Below, one piece after another: positions 1 to 6,105 of a DNA stretch of 6,105 nucleotides. The notes below the pieces were generated by a model that had not been told where the DNA came from, made no database searches, and worked only from the letters and a program-made list of their open reading frames with translations. Within the stretch, counting starts at the first letter, position 1. Each line of letters begins with the position of its first letter. Source of the stretch: Candidatus Zixiibacteriota bacterium (lineage in GTDB: Bacteria > Zixibacteria > MSB-5A5 > GN15 > FEB-12). The DNA is taken from positions 1 to 6,105 of the forward strand of contig JADFLZ010000144.1 of NCBI GenBank assembly GCA_022564135.1, in the 5' to 3' direction. A program made the translations under genes and the position numbers.

Positions 1-159
1 TTGACCGATTATAACAGCAAAAGAGATTCGATATATTCAGCAATTCTTAATTATAAGCAGCAGAACATATACGCAATTTGGTTCGAAAATTTGATAAGTT
101 CATCAGAAGTTGTTAATAATGTTGAAAAAGAACTATTGGAAAACCCTGATTTCCTTTAG
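1..159 (+). CDS. C-terminal end of a probable parvulin-type peptidyl-prolyl isomerase (partial)
   Basis: An open frame runs from the first base of the window to a TAG stop and encodes 52 residues; the start lies outside the window. The peptide is charged and helical, with a 'KR-x2-I-x3-I-x2-YKQQ-x4-I-WFENL' pattern followed by a short acidic tail. This resembles the C-terminal helix of SurA/PrsA/PpiD-like foldases, where a K/R-rich helix with a 'KQ...W...L' core follows the parvulin domain. In that family the helix belongs to the chaperone part of a periplasmic or membrane-anchored folding factor. No catalytic region is visible, so the function is inferred from the tail alone. The gene converges on the ETF-QO gene with 9 bp between the stop codons. 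The first codon, TTG, is just the window edge and need not be a start. Confidence 0.5.
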   Translation: MTDYNSKRDSIYSAILNYKQQNIYAIWFENLISSSEVVNNVEKELLENPDFL

Positions 160-168
160 AATCTTTTC

Positions 169-1845
169 TTACAGATTGGTATAATTCGGACCTTCGCCCC
201 CTTGAGGAGTAACCCAGCGGATTATCTGATAGGGGTCGGCAATATCACAAGTCTTGCAATGGACGCAGTTTGACGGGGTCAGCTCGAGTTTCTTCTTGCC
301 CGGGTTGCTGGAGTCTTCAACCATGTTATAGACATTGGCCGGGCAGAAATGCTGGCAGGGGTTGCCGTATTCTTCTGTGCAGCGAGTGTTGCAGATATCG
401 CTGTCGGCGATGACAAGGTGCGAGGGCTGTTCTTCTTCGTGCATGGTGCCTGATTTGTAAACATCGGACAACTTGTCGTACAAAAATTCATTGTCAAATT
501 TTAGTTTTTCTGTTTCCGGCTTTTCTCCGAATCTATTTTTATAGTCTGACTTCTTCAGCATGTATTTGTGATCACGAGAGTTTTCTCTGCGATTAAATAA
601 TCCTCTGCCGCCGGTAATTATCTGAATGGCGCCGTGAAATAGTCCGCTTAAGAGTCCGCCTTTAAATCCTGCGTGAAAATTCCTGGTGCGGTAAAGTTCT
701 TTTTTCACCCAGCTTTGTTCGAATCTCACTTGATAGGCGCCAAGTTTCTCTGCAGAAAAATCTGAAGCTTTAAAACACTCAGCCAGAGTCTCAGCAGCCA
801 TCATTCCTGACTTAATGGCCAGGTGAATTCCTTTGAACCGGGCAGGATTGAGCATACCAGCGCTGTCCCCGCAGATCATGAGGCCCTCATGGTAAAGTTT
901 GGGAACTGCGAAATAGCCCAGGACCGGAATCGCTTTGGCTCCATAGTGAAGCATCTTGCCGCCTTCAAGAATTTTTCTGACTTTAGGGTGAGTCTTATAA
1001 GCTTGAAATTTCCGGTGCGAGTCATTTTTTGGATCAGGAGAATCAAGGCCGATTGCAATCCCCAGAGAAACCATATTGTCAGACATGCCATAAATCCAGC
1101 CGCCGCCGTATTCTCTGGAGTTTTGAGGAAAACCGATGGTATGAATTACATCCCCGGCCTTGATACGTCCGTCAGGCACTTCCCAGACTTCCTTGACACC
1201 AGTCAGATACGCCTGCGGAAGTTTTCCTTTGGTCAGCTCAGGTATCTTTTCAAAGGCCTGCCGCATAAGCGAGCCATGTACCCCTTCGCACAAAATAGTA
1301 ACTTTTGCTTTGATAATAGAGCCCGGCTCAAAATTCGGCTTTTGGTTTCCTTCCTTGTCGACACCCATATCGACAGTTTGCACACCCACGACTTTACCAT
1401 TTTCAAAAAGCAGTTCATATCCTGCCAGACCGCAATAAATATCAACTCCGGCTTTTTCGACCTGCTCACCCAGCCAGCCGGCAAATTTGTTTAACGAAAT
1501 AACATAGTTTCCGTGATTGTTAATAGAAGGCGGCGTGATTGGGAATTTTAAGGCACTTTTCTTCCCCAGAAAATACATCGAGTCTGAGCTTACCGCGGCT
1601 TCAATAGGTGCCCCAAGTTCTTTATAGTCGGGAATGAGTTCTGCAATGCCTTTAGGGTCCATCACAGCCCCTGATAAGCAGTGAGCACCTACGTGACGGC
1701 CTTTCTCCATCAGGAGAATTTCCGGTAATTCAAAATCCGGGTCAGCTTCGGCCAATTTTGCCAGTTTATAGGCCAAAGCAAGGCCGGCCGGTCCGGCTCC
1801 AACAATTAGTATATCTGTCTCTAAAATTTCACGTTCAACGGGCAT
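169..1845 (-). CDS. Electron transfer flavoprotein-ubiquinone oxidoreductase (ETF-QO)
   Basis: This 558-residue protein matches the full ETF-QO/ETFDH family. The enzyme takes electrons from reduced ETF through FAD and a [4Fe-4S] cluster and passes them to membrane quinone, linking acyl-CoA and amino-acid dehydrogenases to respiration. Visible motifs are the N-terminal dinucleotide fold GxGxxG (G16, G18, G21) with acidic E47 ending the second strand, the 'GAHCLSGAVMDP' segment (53-64), and the second FAD motif 'GDSAG...N...R.KG.H.AIKSG' (326-347). The C-terminal cluster domain has Cys501 in 'FCPA' and Cys527, Cys530, Cys533 in 'CVHCKTCD', and the protein ends with the family signature 'W.TP.GG.GP.Y'. 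Three further cysteines (485, 489, 497) lie just before the cluster region. The ATG start follows AAGGA by a short spacing and sits directly before the flavin fold, so the start is credible. The gene is 86 bp downstream of the ArsC-like gene and may be cotranscribed with it. The partner genes etfA and etfB are not in the window. Confidence 0.95.
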   Translation of the reverse strand: MPVEREILETDILIVGAGPAGLALAYKLAKLAEADPDFELPEILLMEKGRHVGAHCLSGAVMDPKGIAELIPDYKELGAPIEAAVSSDSMYFLGKKSALKFPITPPSINNHGNYVISLNKFAGWLGEQVEKAGVDIYCGLAGYELLFENGKVVGVQTVDMGVDKEGNQKPNFEPGSIIKAKVTILCEGVHGSLMRQAFEKIPELTKGKLPQAYLTGVKEVWEVPDGRIKAGDVIHTIGFPQNSREYGGGWIYGMSDNMVSLGIAIGLDSPDPKNDSHRKFQAYKTHPKVRKILEGGKMLHYGAKAIPVLGYFAVPKLYHEGLMICGDSAGMLNPARFKGIHLAIKSGMMAAETLAECFKASDFSAEKLGAYQVRFEQSWVKKELYRTRNFHAGFKGGLLSGLFHGAIQIITGGRGLFNRRENSRDHKYMLKKSDYKNRFGEKPETEKLKFDNEFLYDKLSDVYKSGTMHEEEQPSHLVIADSDICNTRCTEEYGNPCQHFCPANVYNMVEDSSNPGKKKLELTPSNCVHCKTCDIADPYQIIRWVTPQGGEGPNYTNL

Positions 1846-1931
1846 AACATTCCTTAAATAAGAATAGTCATTTCCCTTGAATATAACTGGGGATTTATGG
1901 AAAAGAAAGTTAGAGGTCCGAAGAAATCAGG

Positions 1932-2387
1932 TCAGCGATGGGTCGATGAAGACCTCTTGGAATAACTTCTGTTGCTGCCATTTTGATGTCTTCTGATATT
2001 ACCGCTGAATTCGCGGGAAGACGGCTCGCCGTTAAGCCTGAGCATCTCTGATATCTTATCCTTGTCACAACCCACGGTTAGCAGGCGGATAGTCTTGATT
2101 ATCGGGCGTTTCAGAAGAGTATAGTCCTCGGCTATTAGCTCAACCAGCTTCTGTCTGGAAGGAATTTCTTCAGCTAAGTTATGCTTGGCATAAGACTCGG
2201 ACATTGGATTTATAAAATGTTTGGCATCCAGATGACCCAGGACACCCATTAGCTCATAGGCGCTCATTGGGTCTTTCTCTAAATCACGAATATTAAGCAC
2301 AACTCCGGCTTCTTCTAAAAACTTCCTGGTTTCTGCACAGCCCTCATCATTACCGTAAGTCAAATATGTTGCACGTTTGGGTGCCAT
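1932..2387 (-). CDS. ArsC/Spx-family thioredoxin-fold protein, 3' end possibly frameshifted
   Basis: The first ~117 of 151 residues match the ArsC/Spx/YffB fold: a beta strand, then an active-site loop with one cysteine (Cys17 in 'NDEGCAETRKFLEEAG'), a 'RDLEKDP' segment, 'FINPMSESYAK' (58-68), 'SRQKLVELIAED' (77-88), the conserved 'KRPI' cis-proline loop (93-96), and the closing 'VG.D.DKI.EML' helix. Cys17 aligns with E. coli ArsC Cys12 and Arg94 with the arginine of its 'RP' motif. The position of the oxyanion-binding Arg60 is Asn60 here, so arsenate reduction is doubtful. A thiol-redox or Spx-like role is equally possible, and I cannot choose between them. Residues 118-151 form a Ser/Arg/Asn-rich tail that the family normally lacks, and another frame over that stretch looks more coding-like. 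The ATG is preceded by a consensus AGGAGGA at 2391-2397, which fixes the start. The ETF-QO gene follows in the same direction. Confidence 0.8.
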   Translation of the reverse strand: MAPKRATYLTYGNDEGCAETRKFLEEAGVVLNIRDLEKDPMSAYELMGVLGHLDAKHFINPMSESYAKHNLAEEIPSRQKLVELIAEDYTLLKRPIIKTIRLLTVGCDKDKISEMLRLNGEPSSREFSGNIRRHQNGSNRSYSKRSSSTHR

Positions 2388-2488
2388 TCTTCCTCCTAAA
2401 TCTGTTTTCCGTATGGCAAATTTTATTCGCTCAAATAAGTTTCAAAGTTCAAATTGAAAATTTATAAGTATGTAATATATCGAATTAC

Positions 2489-2512
2489 TAACAGGCTATA
2501 ACTTAGCTGTTA
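2489..2512. repeat. Imperfect inverted repeat in spacer (possible operator)
   Basis: TAACAG(G)CTA, loop TAACT, TAGCTGTTA: nine base pairs with one bulged G. It lies about 100 bp upstream of the ArsC-like start codon. Neither strand has a T-run after it, so a terminator is unlikely. It could be a protein-binding site for the downstream redox genes or a chance palindrome in AT-rich DNA. Confidence 0.3.
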
Positions 2513-2720
2513 TGGCAACTAAAAAATGAGCCCATGACCGTTAAAAAATGCTTATAGTGAACTCCATAAAAATATGACCTATCGCTTCCTATTCTTTCTA
2601 CGCTGTAAAGTCCGGATTGTTCGAATAAAAAACGATCCAAAAGCCCCATTAGTATTATCGGGAAAAAAGAACCTCGTCTTAATGTGACCTACACAAATAT
2701 AACAACATTTCCGTAATTAA

Positions 2721-2743
2721 AAAGTTTCAAATAAAAAAACTTT
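2721..2743 (-). terminator. Weak AT-rich hairpin after the methyltransferase gene
   Basis: Read on the minus strand, AAAGTTT, a 9-base loop and AAACTTT form a 7-bp stem, and two more T then follow the three ending the stem. It starts 8 bases after the methyltransferase stop codon, which is where a terminator for the ccmF unit would be expected. The stem has only one G-C pair and the U-tract is short, so as an intrinsic terminator it would be weak. Confidence 0.25.
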
Positions 2744-2751
2744 GCAGATGG

Positions 2752-3387
2752 CTATAGTCTTACCGCAATACTTACGCCGTCTCTTAAGGGCATTATGGTC
2801 GTAAAAAATCTGCTGTCTTTGTATAAACTCTCCGTAAACTCTTTTACTGCTTTCGGCGATTTTTCAGTAGTTTTTGCATATACTTTGCCTTCCACCAGCA
2901 GGTTGTCTGTTATGAACAAGCCTCCTTTTTTGAGTAGCGGCGCCACCAGATCAATTGTAGCAGGATAATATTTCTTGCTGACATCGTTAAAAATTATATC
3001 AAACGGCCCCGAAAGCCTTTTTGCTATTTTGAGACTGTCACCGACTTTATAGTCAAAATGGCTGCGCAGCCCGGCTCGTTTGAAAAAGTCCATGGCCAGC
3101 TTCTTATTCTTGATATTATTGTCAGTCATTGTTATCTGTCCGCGACCACCTGAGGCCATAGAAAACCAGAAGGCCGAATATCCATAGCCGGAGCCAAGCT
3201 CGAGTATTTTGCGAGCCTTGGTCAAAATTGTCAGCTGATACAGCAATCTTCCGACCAGAGGGCCGACAATAGGAAAATCGGTCTCCTCAGCATAGTTTTC
3301 CATCTCTCTTAGAACTTGCGGACGTTCCGGAGTCACATTTAATAGATGCTTATGTACGTCTTCAAACATTCCCATTCTTTCAACCAA
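2752..3387 (-). CDS. Class I SAM-dependent O-methyltransferase (Methyltransf_3 family)
   Basis: The protein (211 residues from the TTG) has the compact fold of cation-dependent O-methyltransferases (COG4122, including catechol O-methyltransferases and the tRNA-modifying YrrM/TrmR). SAM motif I is 'ILELGSGYGYSA' (61-72) and Asp89 ends the second strand. The metal-binding set is recognisable: Asp135 in 'IIFNDVSKKYY', with Asp161-Asn162 in 'TDNLLVEGKV'. The usual 'D-x-DK' is altered, with Ser137 in place of the second Asp and Lys138 kept. The substrate cannot be told from sequence; small catechols, lipids or tRNA are all used in this family. The longest frame begins at a TTG two bases after the Rieske stop. 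ATG codons at 3375 and 3369 (205-207 residues) are alternatives, and none has a strong ribosome binding site, so translation may be coupled to the Rieske gene. It is probably the last gene of the ccmF unit. Confidence 0.88.
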   Translation of the reverse strand: MVERMGMFEDVHKHLLNVTPERPQVLREMENYAEETDFPIVGPLVGRLLYQLTILTKARKILELGSGYGYSAFWFSMASGGRGQITMTDNNIKNKKLAMDFFKRAGLRSHFDYKVGDSLKIAKRLSGPFDIIFNDVSKKYYPATIDLVAPLLKKGGLFITDNLLVEGKVYAKTTEKSPKAVKEFTESLYKDSRFFTTIMPLRDGVSIAVRL

Positions 3388-3389
3388 TC

Positions 3390-3692
3390 TTAAATTTTAA
3401 CAAAAATATCGCCGTTTTCTACCTCTACCTGGTAGGTCTTGAGTTTGAACTTGTCAACTGTCAGGCACTGGCCTGTCTTGAGGTTGTATTTCCAGCTGTG
3501 CCAGGGACAGGTGACTACCAGTCCATCTACTTTCCCTTTCTTAAGAGAAGCTTTCATATGTTTACAATCCGACTCAATTCCAAATAATTGGCCATCGACG
3601 TTAAAAACCGCCACGCGTCTGGCCAGGATTCTCTTTTCCAAAGAACTGCCCGGGGGGAGTTCAGAAATTTTACCCATTTTGATTCGCTGCAT
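3390..3692 (-). CDS. Rieske-type [2Fe-2S] ferredoxin
   Basis: This 100-residue stand-alone Rieske protein has both ligand boxes intact: C43-x-H45 ('CKHM') and C62-x2-H65 ('CPWHSW'), followed by 'KYNLKTGQC'. It has no signal peptide, twin-arginine motif or membrane segment, so it should be a soluble cytoplasmic electron carrier. It resembles dioxygenase ferredoxin components and NirD-like small subunits more than the membrane-anchored Rieske protein of the bc1 complex. No oxygenase or nitrite reductase partner lies in the window, so its redox partner is unknown. The ATG is preceded by AAAAGG at suitable spacing. The gene is 62 bp after ccmF and 2 bp before the methyltransferase start, which suggests a shared transcript. 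Position alone would allow a role in heme or cytochrome redox chemistry, but this is inference. Confidence 0.93.
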   Translation of the reverse strand: MQRIKMGKISELPPGSSLEKRILARRVAVFNVDGQLFGIESDCKHMKASLKKGKVDGLVVTCPWHSWKYNLKTGQCLTVDKFKLKTYQVEVENGDIFVKI

Positions 3693-3754
3693 TTAGCCTT
3701 TTCTTAAGTAACCAAAGTCTGATAACTACTAACTATGACTGTTAAAACGAAAGT

Positions 3755-5992
3755 CTAGGCTGCGGTTTCCTGCGCCGGTTGAGTTTTCTTGTCAGTCCGT
3801 AATAACGATAATGATACGGTTTTCATTAGTTTCTTGCGGTCAACCATGGCCAGCGACCCGGCCAAAAACACCAGGAACGAACCTACCCAGAAAAGTATAA
3901 TCAAAGGTTTTTCTGAAATGTCTATAATCAAGGCAGTCGTCTGCTTAGGGATCTCCGGCAAAAAGCCTGCCTCGAACTTGAGCACCACGCTGCCATCTTC
4001 GGGATTGATGCCGGCTATTTTGACGCTGGCGCTGCCGTTATCAAAAGAGACCTGGTTACTAATGATCTTTTCACCGGTCAGGTCGAGACTGGGCCTGATC
4101 TCCTCGGTCTGGCCGCCATATTCGATGCTTAATACTGAGGCCACAGCCTTGGGGGTAATGGCCTCGGGATCGTCAAACTCAAATTTGAGAAAAGTTATCT
4201 TATACTTATCAAGCCACCTTGATTCTCCGCTCCCGAAATTAAGTATGCCCGGATCGCGCTGCTCACTGTTTTCCATAGCCACCGGAGCTACATAGAGGTC
4301 ATGGCTCAGGTAATTTTTGACGTGAGGTTTGCGCATTACTCCCTGGGAATTTTTGGGGAACTCGTGGGGTAAGACAGCCATAAAATGATCATCGTCAGAG
4401 ACAAAATCTACATGGCAGTCAAATCCTTTATCGGTTTCGACCATATGTGTAAATGTCATATCGTAACCCATAGCAGAGACGGTCTCACCCATTGGCAGCT
4501 TAACATTCATAGTGTTGTCAAAACCTGCCGAAGCAGCAGCGCCTGTCAGGGCGATCGACAGACCTACATGGGCCAGGTAACCGGGCGAGAATTTCTTGTT
4601 TAACAGCCCGCCGATGACAACCGTGGAGTTTGAGACAAAAGCCCAGGTGGCTGCTCCAAATAGAAGCAGATAGATTATTTCTCTGGTAAAACCGGTAATA
4701 ACTAAAACAAGAACAGTTAAAAGCCCGGCAGATGAACCTGATATCAATAGCCATTTCCGGTACATCCCTTTATTCCACTTAAAGCAGGGAAAAAGTGCTA
4801 TCAAAAATAATATGGCTACAGCAATCGGCGTCATGGTAGCAAAATAATATTCAATACCGACGTTTGAGGGATTATCGGTGAACCTAGTCAGTAACGGAGT
4901 CGAAGTACCCAGCAGAGTTAAAACTCCACCCATAAAGACAATAATGACGCCTATGGTTACCAGATAAGAGCGGGAATTGACACTTGAATAAGATGCCTCG
5001 GTTTTGATATCCCGCCAGCGCCAGATAAGAAGAAAAGTGCCGATGCCTATAAACGTCAAAAGACCTACAACCAAAAATGAATTTATACCGAGGTCTACGA
5101 AAGAATGCACCGAAAAGTCGGCCAGCACTCCTGACCTGGTTAAAAAAGTGCCGTACAAAACAGACCAGAAGCTTAAACAGACCACAAATAACGAGAAGCG
5201 CAAAAGTCCCCGCCGCTGCCTTTTGATAAAAAGGGAGTGCACCTGAGCTGTCAGGAAAATCCAGGGAATAAGTGAAGAGTTTTCTACCGGATCCCAGGCC
5301 CAGAAACCTCCCCAGCCCAGAGTTTCGTAAGCCCAGTAGCCGCCTAAAATTAAAGCCGTTCCTAAGGTCACCCAGGCAAACAGCGTCCATTTGCGGGCCG
5401 ACTCTGCCCAGACATTATATTTTTTATCTATCAGAGCTGTCATGGCAAAGCAGAAAGGAAAAACTATAGCCGAAAAACCAATGAACATAATCGGCGGATG
5501 TATCTGCATCCAGAAATTCTGTAATAACGGATTTAGTCCGGCGCCTTCAATCTGAAAAACAGTCATAAGCTCAAAGGGTGATTTTTTAAGTAAAATTGCC
5601 AGCAGCGACAAATTAAAGAGATTGAGAAACATCATATTGCCCGACTCAAATTTCTTGGCGGTGTAAATCATCACCAGTCCCATCAAAGAAGTATAAAACA
5701 GCCAGAGCAGGAAAGTCCCCTGCTGTCCTCCCCACAAGGTGGCTATCAAATAACCGAGCGGCAGGTCAGTCGAAGAATATGAATGAACATAAGCTACAGT
5801 AAAATCGTGAGTTATTATCAGGTACATTAGAGTCATGATTGCCAGAGCAGCAAAAGATGTCGCAAATTTATAGAACAGACGGGCGATAAAGCGCTTGCCT
5901 TCATCCCCTCTCCAGACCAGGAAATACAAGAACATTGATAATATGGTGCAGCCGGTAGCCGCAACAATGAAATAATTTCCTAAATGTGCCAT
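3755..5992 (-). CDS. ccmF: Cytochrome c maturation heme lyase subunit CcmF
   Basis: This 745-residue polytopic membrane protein of the CcmF/NrfE family takes heme from holo-CcmE and, with CcmH, attaches it to apocytochrome c on the outer face of the cytoplasmic membrane. The WWD domain is clear: 'WGGFWAWDPVENSSLIPW' (227-244). Heme-binding histidines match those known in E. coli CcmF: His165 ('QIHPPIMF') and His252 ('AQVHSLF') as membrane histidines, His296 ('SVHSF') and His475 ('YLAHVGLSIALTG') as periplasmic ones. I count about 14 hydrophobic helices before residue 490, a soluble domain of about 200 residues (490-690), a final helix (695-716), and a Lys/Arg-rich tail. At 745 residues it is about 100 longer than E. 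coli CcmF, mostly in the soluble domain. The ATG follows CAGGGG with 7-bp spacing, and a hairpin lies just upstream. Other ccm genes are not identifiable in the window. Confidence 0.95.
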   Translation of the reverse strand: MAHLGNYFIVAATGCTILSMFLYFLVWRGDEGKRFIARLFYKFATSFAALAIMTLMYLIITHDFTVAYVHSYSSTDLPLGYLIATLWGGQQGTFLLWLFYTSLMGLVMIYTAKKFESGNMMFLNLFNLSLLAILLKKSPFELMTVFQIEGAGLNPLLQNFWMQIHPPIMFIGFSAIVFPFCFAMTALIDKKYNVWAESARKWTLFAWVTLGTALILGGYWAYETLGWGGFWAWDPVENSSLIPWIFLTAQVHSLFIKRQRRGLLRFSLFVVCLSFWSVLYGTFLTRSGVLADFSVHSFVDLGINSFLVVGLLTFIGIGTFLLIWRWRDIKTEASYSSVNSRSYLVTIGVIIVFMGGVLTLLGTSTPLLTRFTDNPSNVGIEYYFATMTPIAVAILFLIALFPCFKWNKGMYRKWLLISGSSAGLLTVLVLVITGFTREIIYLLLFGAATWAFVSNSTVVIGGLLNKKFSPGYLAHVGLSIALTGAAASAGFDNTMNVKLPMGETVSAMGYDMTFTHMVETDKGFDCHVDFVSDDDHFMAVLPHEFPKNSQGVMRKPHVKNYLSHDLYVAPVAMENSEQRDPGILNFGSGESRWLDKYKITFLKFEFDDPEAITPKAVASVLSIEYGGQTEEIRPSLDLTGEKIISNQVSFDNGSASVKIAGINPEDGSVVLKFEAGFLPEIPKQTTALIIDISEKPLIILFWVGSFLVFLAGSLAMVDRKKLMKTVSLSLLRTDKKTQPAQETAA

Positions 5993-6007
5993 CTTTAGCC
6001 CCTGAAA

Positions 6008-6038
6008 ATTTTCCGCTCCATTATTATGGAGCTAAAAT
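6008..6038 (-). promoter_or_regulatory. Hairpin just upstream of the ccmF ribosome binding site
   Basis: A perfect 7-bp stem (GCTCCAT, loop AATA, ATGGAGC at 6015-6032) is extended on both sides by ATTTT/AAAAT pairs across a small internal loop. It ends 3 bases before the CAGGGG ribosome binding site of ccmF. There is no uridine run right after it, so it does not look like a standard terminator. In the leader of a multi-gene message such a structure could stabilise an mRNA end, mark a processing site or modulate ccmF translation. It is symmetric, so a DNA-binding site is also possible. Confidence 0.45.
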
Positions 6039-6043
6039 ACGAA

Positions 6044-6105
6044 CTACCTTGCCACTCGTGCAATTTTTGTTCTCTTCTCCGGCAGCACTACATTAGCTGT
6101 ACCGC
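6044..6105 (-). CDS. Possible C-terminal end of an upstream gene (partial, unidentified)
   Basis: One minus-strand frame is open from the window edge for 19 codons to a TAG stop and ends in a basic peptide ('PEKRTKIARVAR'). The other two frames also stop near the edge (near 6089 and 6094), so any of the three could carry the true gene end. In many System I operons ccmE precedes ccmF, but I cannot match this tail to CcmE. The stretch may equally be a leader holding the ccmF promoter. Confidence 0.25.
   Translation of the reverse strand, partial: GTANVVLPEKRTKIARVAR

Larger units (their letters stand above)
2388..2751. other. 364-bp AT-rich spacer between two minus-strand units
   Basis: There is no convincing gene here. 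The spacer should hold the 3' end of the ccmF-Rieske-methyltransferase transcript and the promoter of the ArsC-like gene, but I see no clear -35/-10 pair on the minus strand. The TAAAAT-like hexamer near the ArsC-like gene lacks a well-spaced -35 box. Visible structure includes an inverted repeat at 2489-2512, an AT-rich hairpin at 2721-2743, and loosely repeated TGACC/TGACCTA words near 2535, 2575 and 2685. A minus-strand open frame of 48 codons (ATG at 2649, stop at 2503) has a fairly protein-like composition but no Shine-Dalgarno, so I do not call it a gene. Confidence 0.6.

Noticed and set aside
138..167. Possible plus-strand terminator (GGAAA, 7-base loop, TTTCC, then a T-rich stretch) at the end of the isomerase-like gene
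   Set aside because: The stem is only 5 bp, lies within the coding end, and the T-rich stretch is interrupted.
823..1494. Long plus-strand open frame (223 codons) inside the ETF-QO gene
   Set aside because: It lies wholly antisense to a gene with clear family motifs, has no recognisable domain, and is best explained as a shadow of the opposite-strand coding pattern.
2683..2695. CRP/FNR-like site (TGTG, 5 bases, CACA)
   Set aside because: The half-site spacing does not fit the usual TGTGA-N6-TCACA pattern, and it is too far from the ArsC-like start to argue for regulation.
3693..3754. Possible regulatory element in the 62-bp gap between ccmF and the Rieske gene
   Set aside because: Apart from a ribosome binding site and a twice-occurring short word (AGACTTT), no hairpin or promoter pair is visible.
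3789..4295. Plus-strand open frame (168 codons) inside ccmF
   Set aside because: It is antisense to the C-terminal part of a well-supported CcmF, with no domain and a Ser/Leu-rich composition typical of a shadow frame.
4884..5390. Same-strand alternative frame (168 codons) inside ccmF
   Set aside because: It overlaps the WWD domain region in another frame; the conserved motifs all lie in the ccmF frame.
6030..6072. Sigma-70-like promoter before ccmF (TTGCAC, 18 bp, TATTTT on the minus strand)
   Set aside because: Both hexamers match the consensus poorly, and similar matches are expected by chance in AT-rich DNA.

Overview
The window looks like ordinary chromosome from a Gram-negative, respiring bacterium. 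It has a System I cytochrome c maturation gene (ccmF) and an electron-transfer-flavoprotein:quinone oxidoreductase, so c-type cytochromes are made and ETF-linked oxidation (fatty acids or amino acids) feeds a quinone pool. Base composition is moderately AT-rich, and the spacers are clearly more AT-rich than the genes. The phylum cannot be fixed from the sequence alone. The proteins resemble those of deltaproteobacterial or FCB-type lineages, but this is only an impression.

Layout: the left edge holds the last 52 codons of a plus-strand gene, probably a parvulin-type peptidyl-prolyl isomerase. It converges on the minus-strand genes with only 9 bp between the stop codons. All other recognisable genes lie on the minus strand and are transcribed from right to left. 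In that order they are: an unidentified gene end at the right edge (uncertain), ccmF, a small Rieske [2Fe-2S] ferredoxin, a family-3 O-methyltransferase, a 364-bp AT-rich spacer, an ArsC/Spx-like thioredoxin-fold protein and the ETF-quinone oxidoreductase.

These probably form two transcription units. ccmF, Rieske and methyltransferase are closely spaced (62 bp, then 2 bp) and end near a weak AT-rich hairpin. The ArsC-like gene follows the long spacer, has a consensus ribosome binding site, and is 86 bp upstream of the ETF-QO gene. The shared theme is redox and respiratory metabolism: heme attachment to cytochromes, a soluble Fe-S carrier, and electron entry to quinone.

I found no mobile element, CRISPR array, tRNA, rRNA or evident new multi-gene system. 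The points most worth a second look are the 3' end of the ArsC-like gene, where the reading frame looks shifted; the extra cysteines beside the ETF-QO cluster motif; the ArsC-like protein's lack of an arsenate-binding arginine; the Rieske gene next to ccmF; and the hairpin just upstream of the ccmF ribosome binding site.
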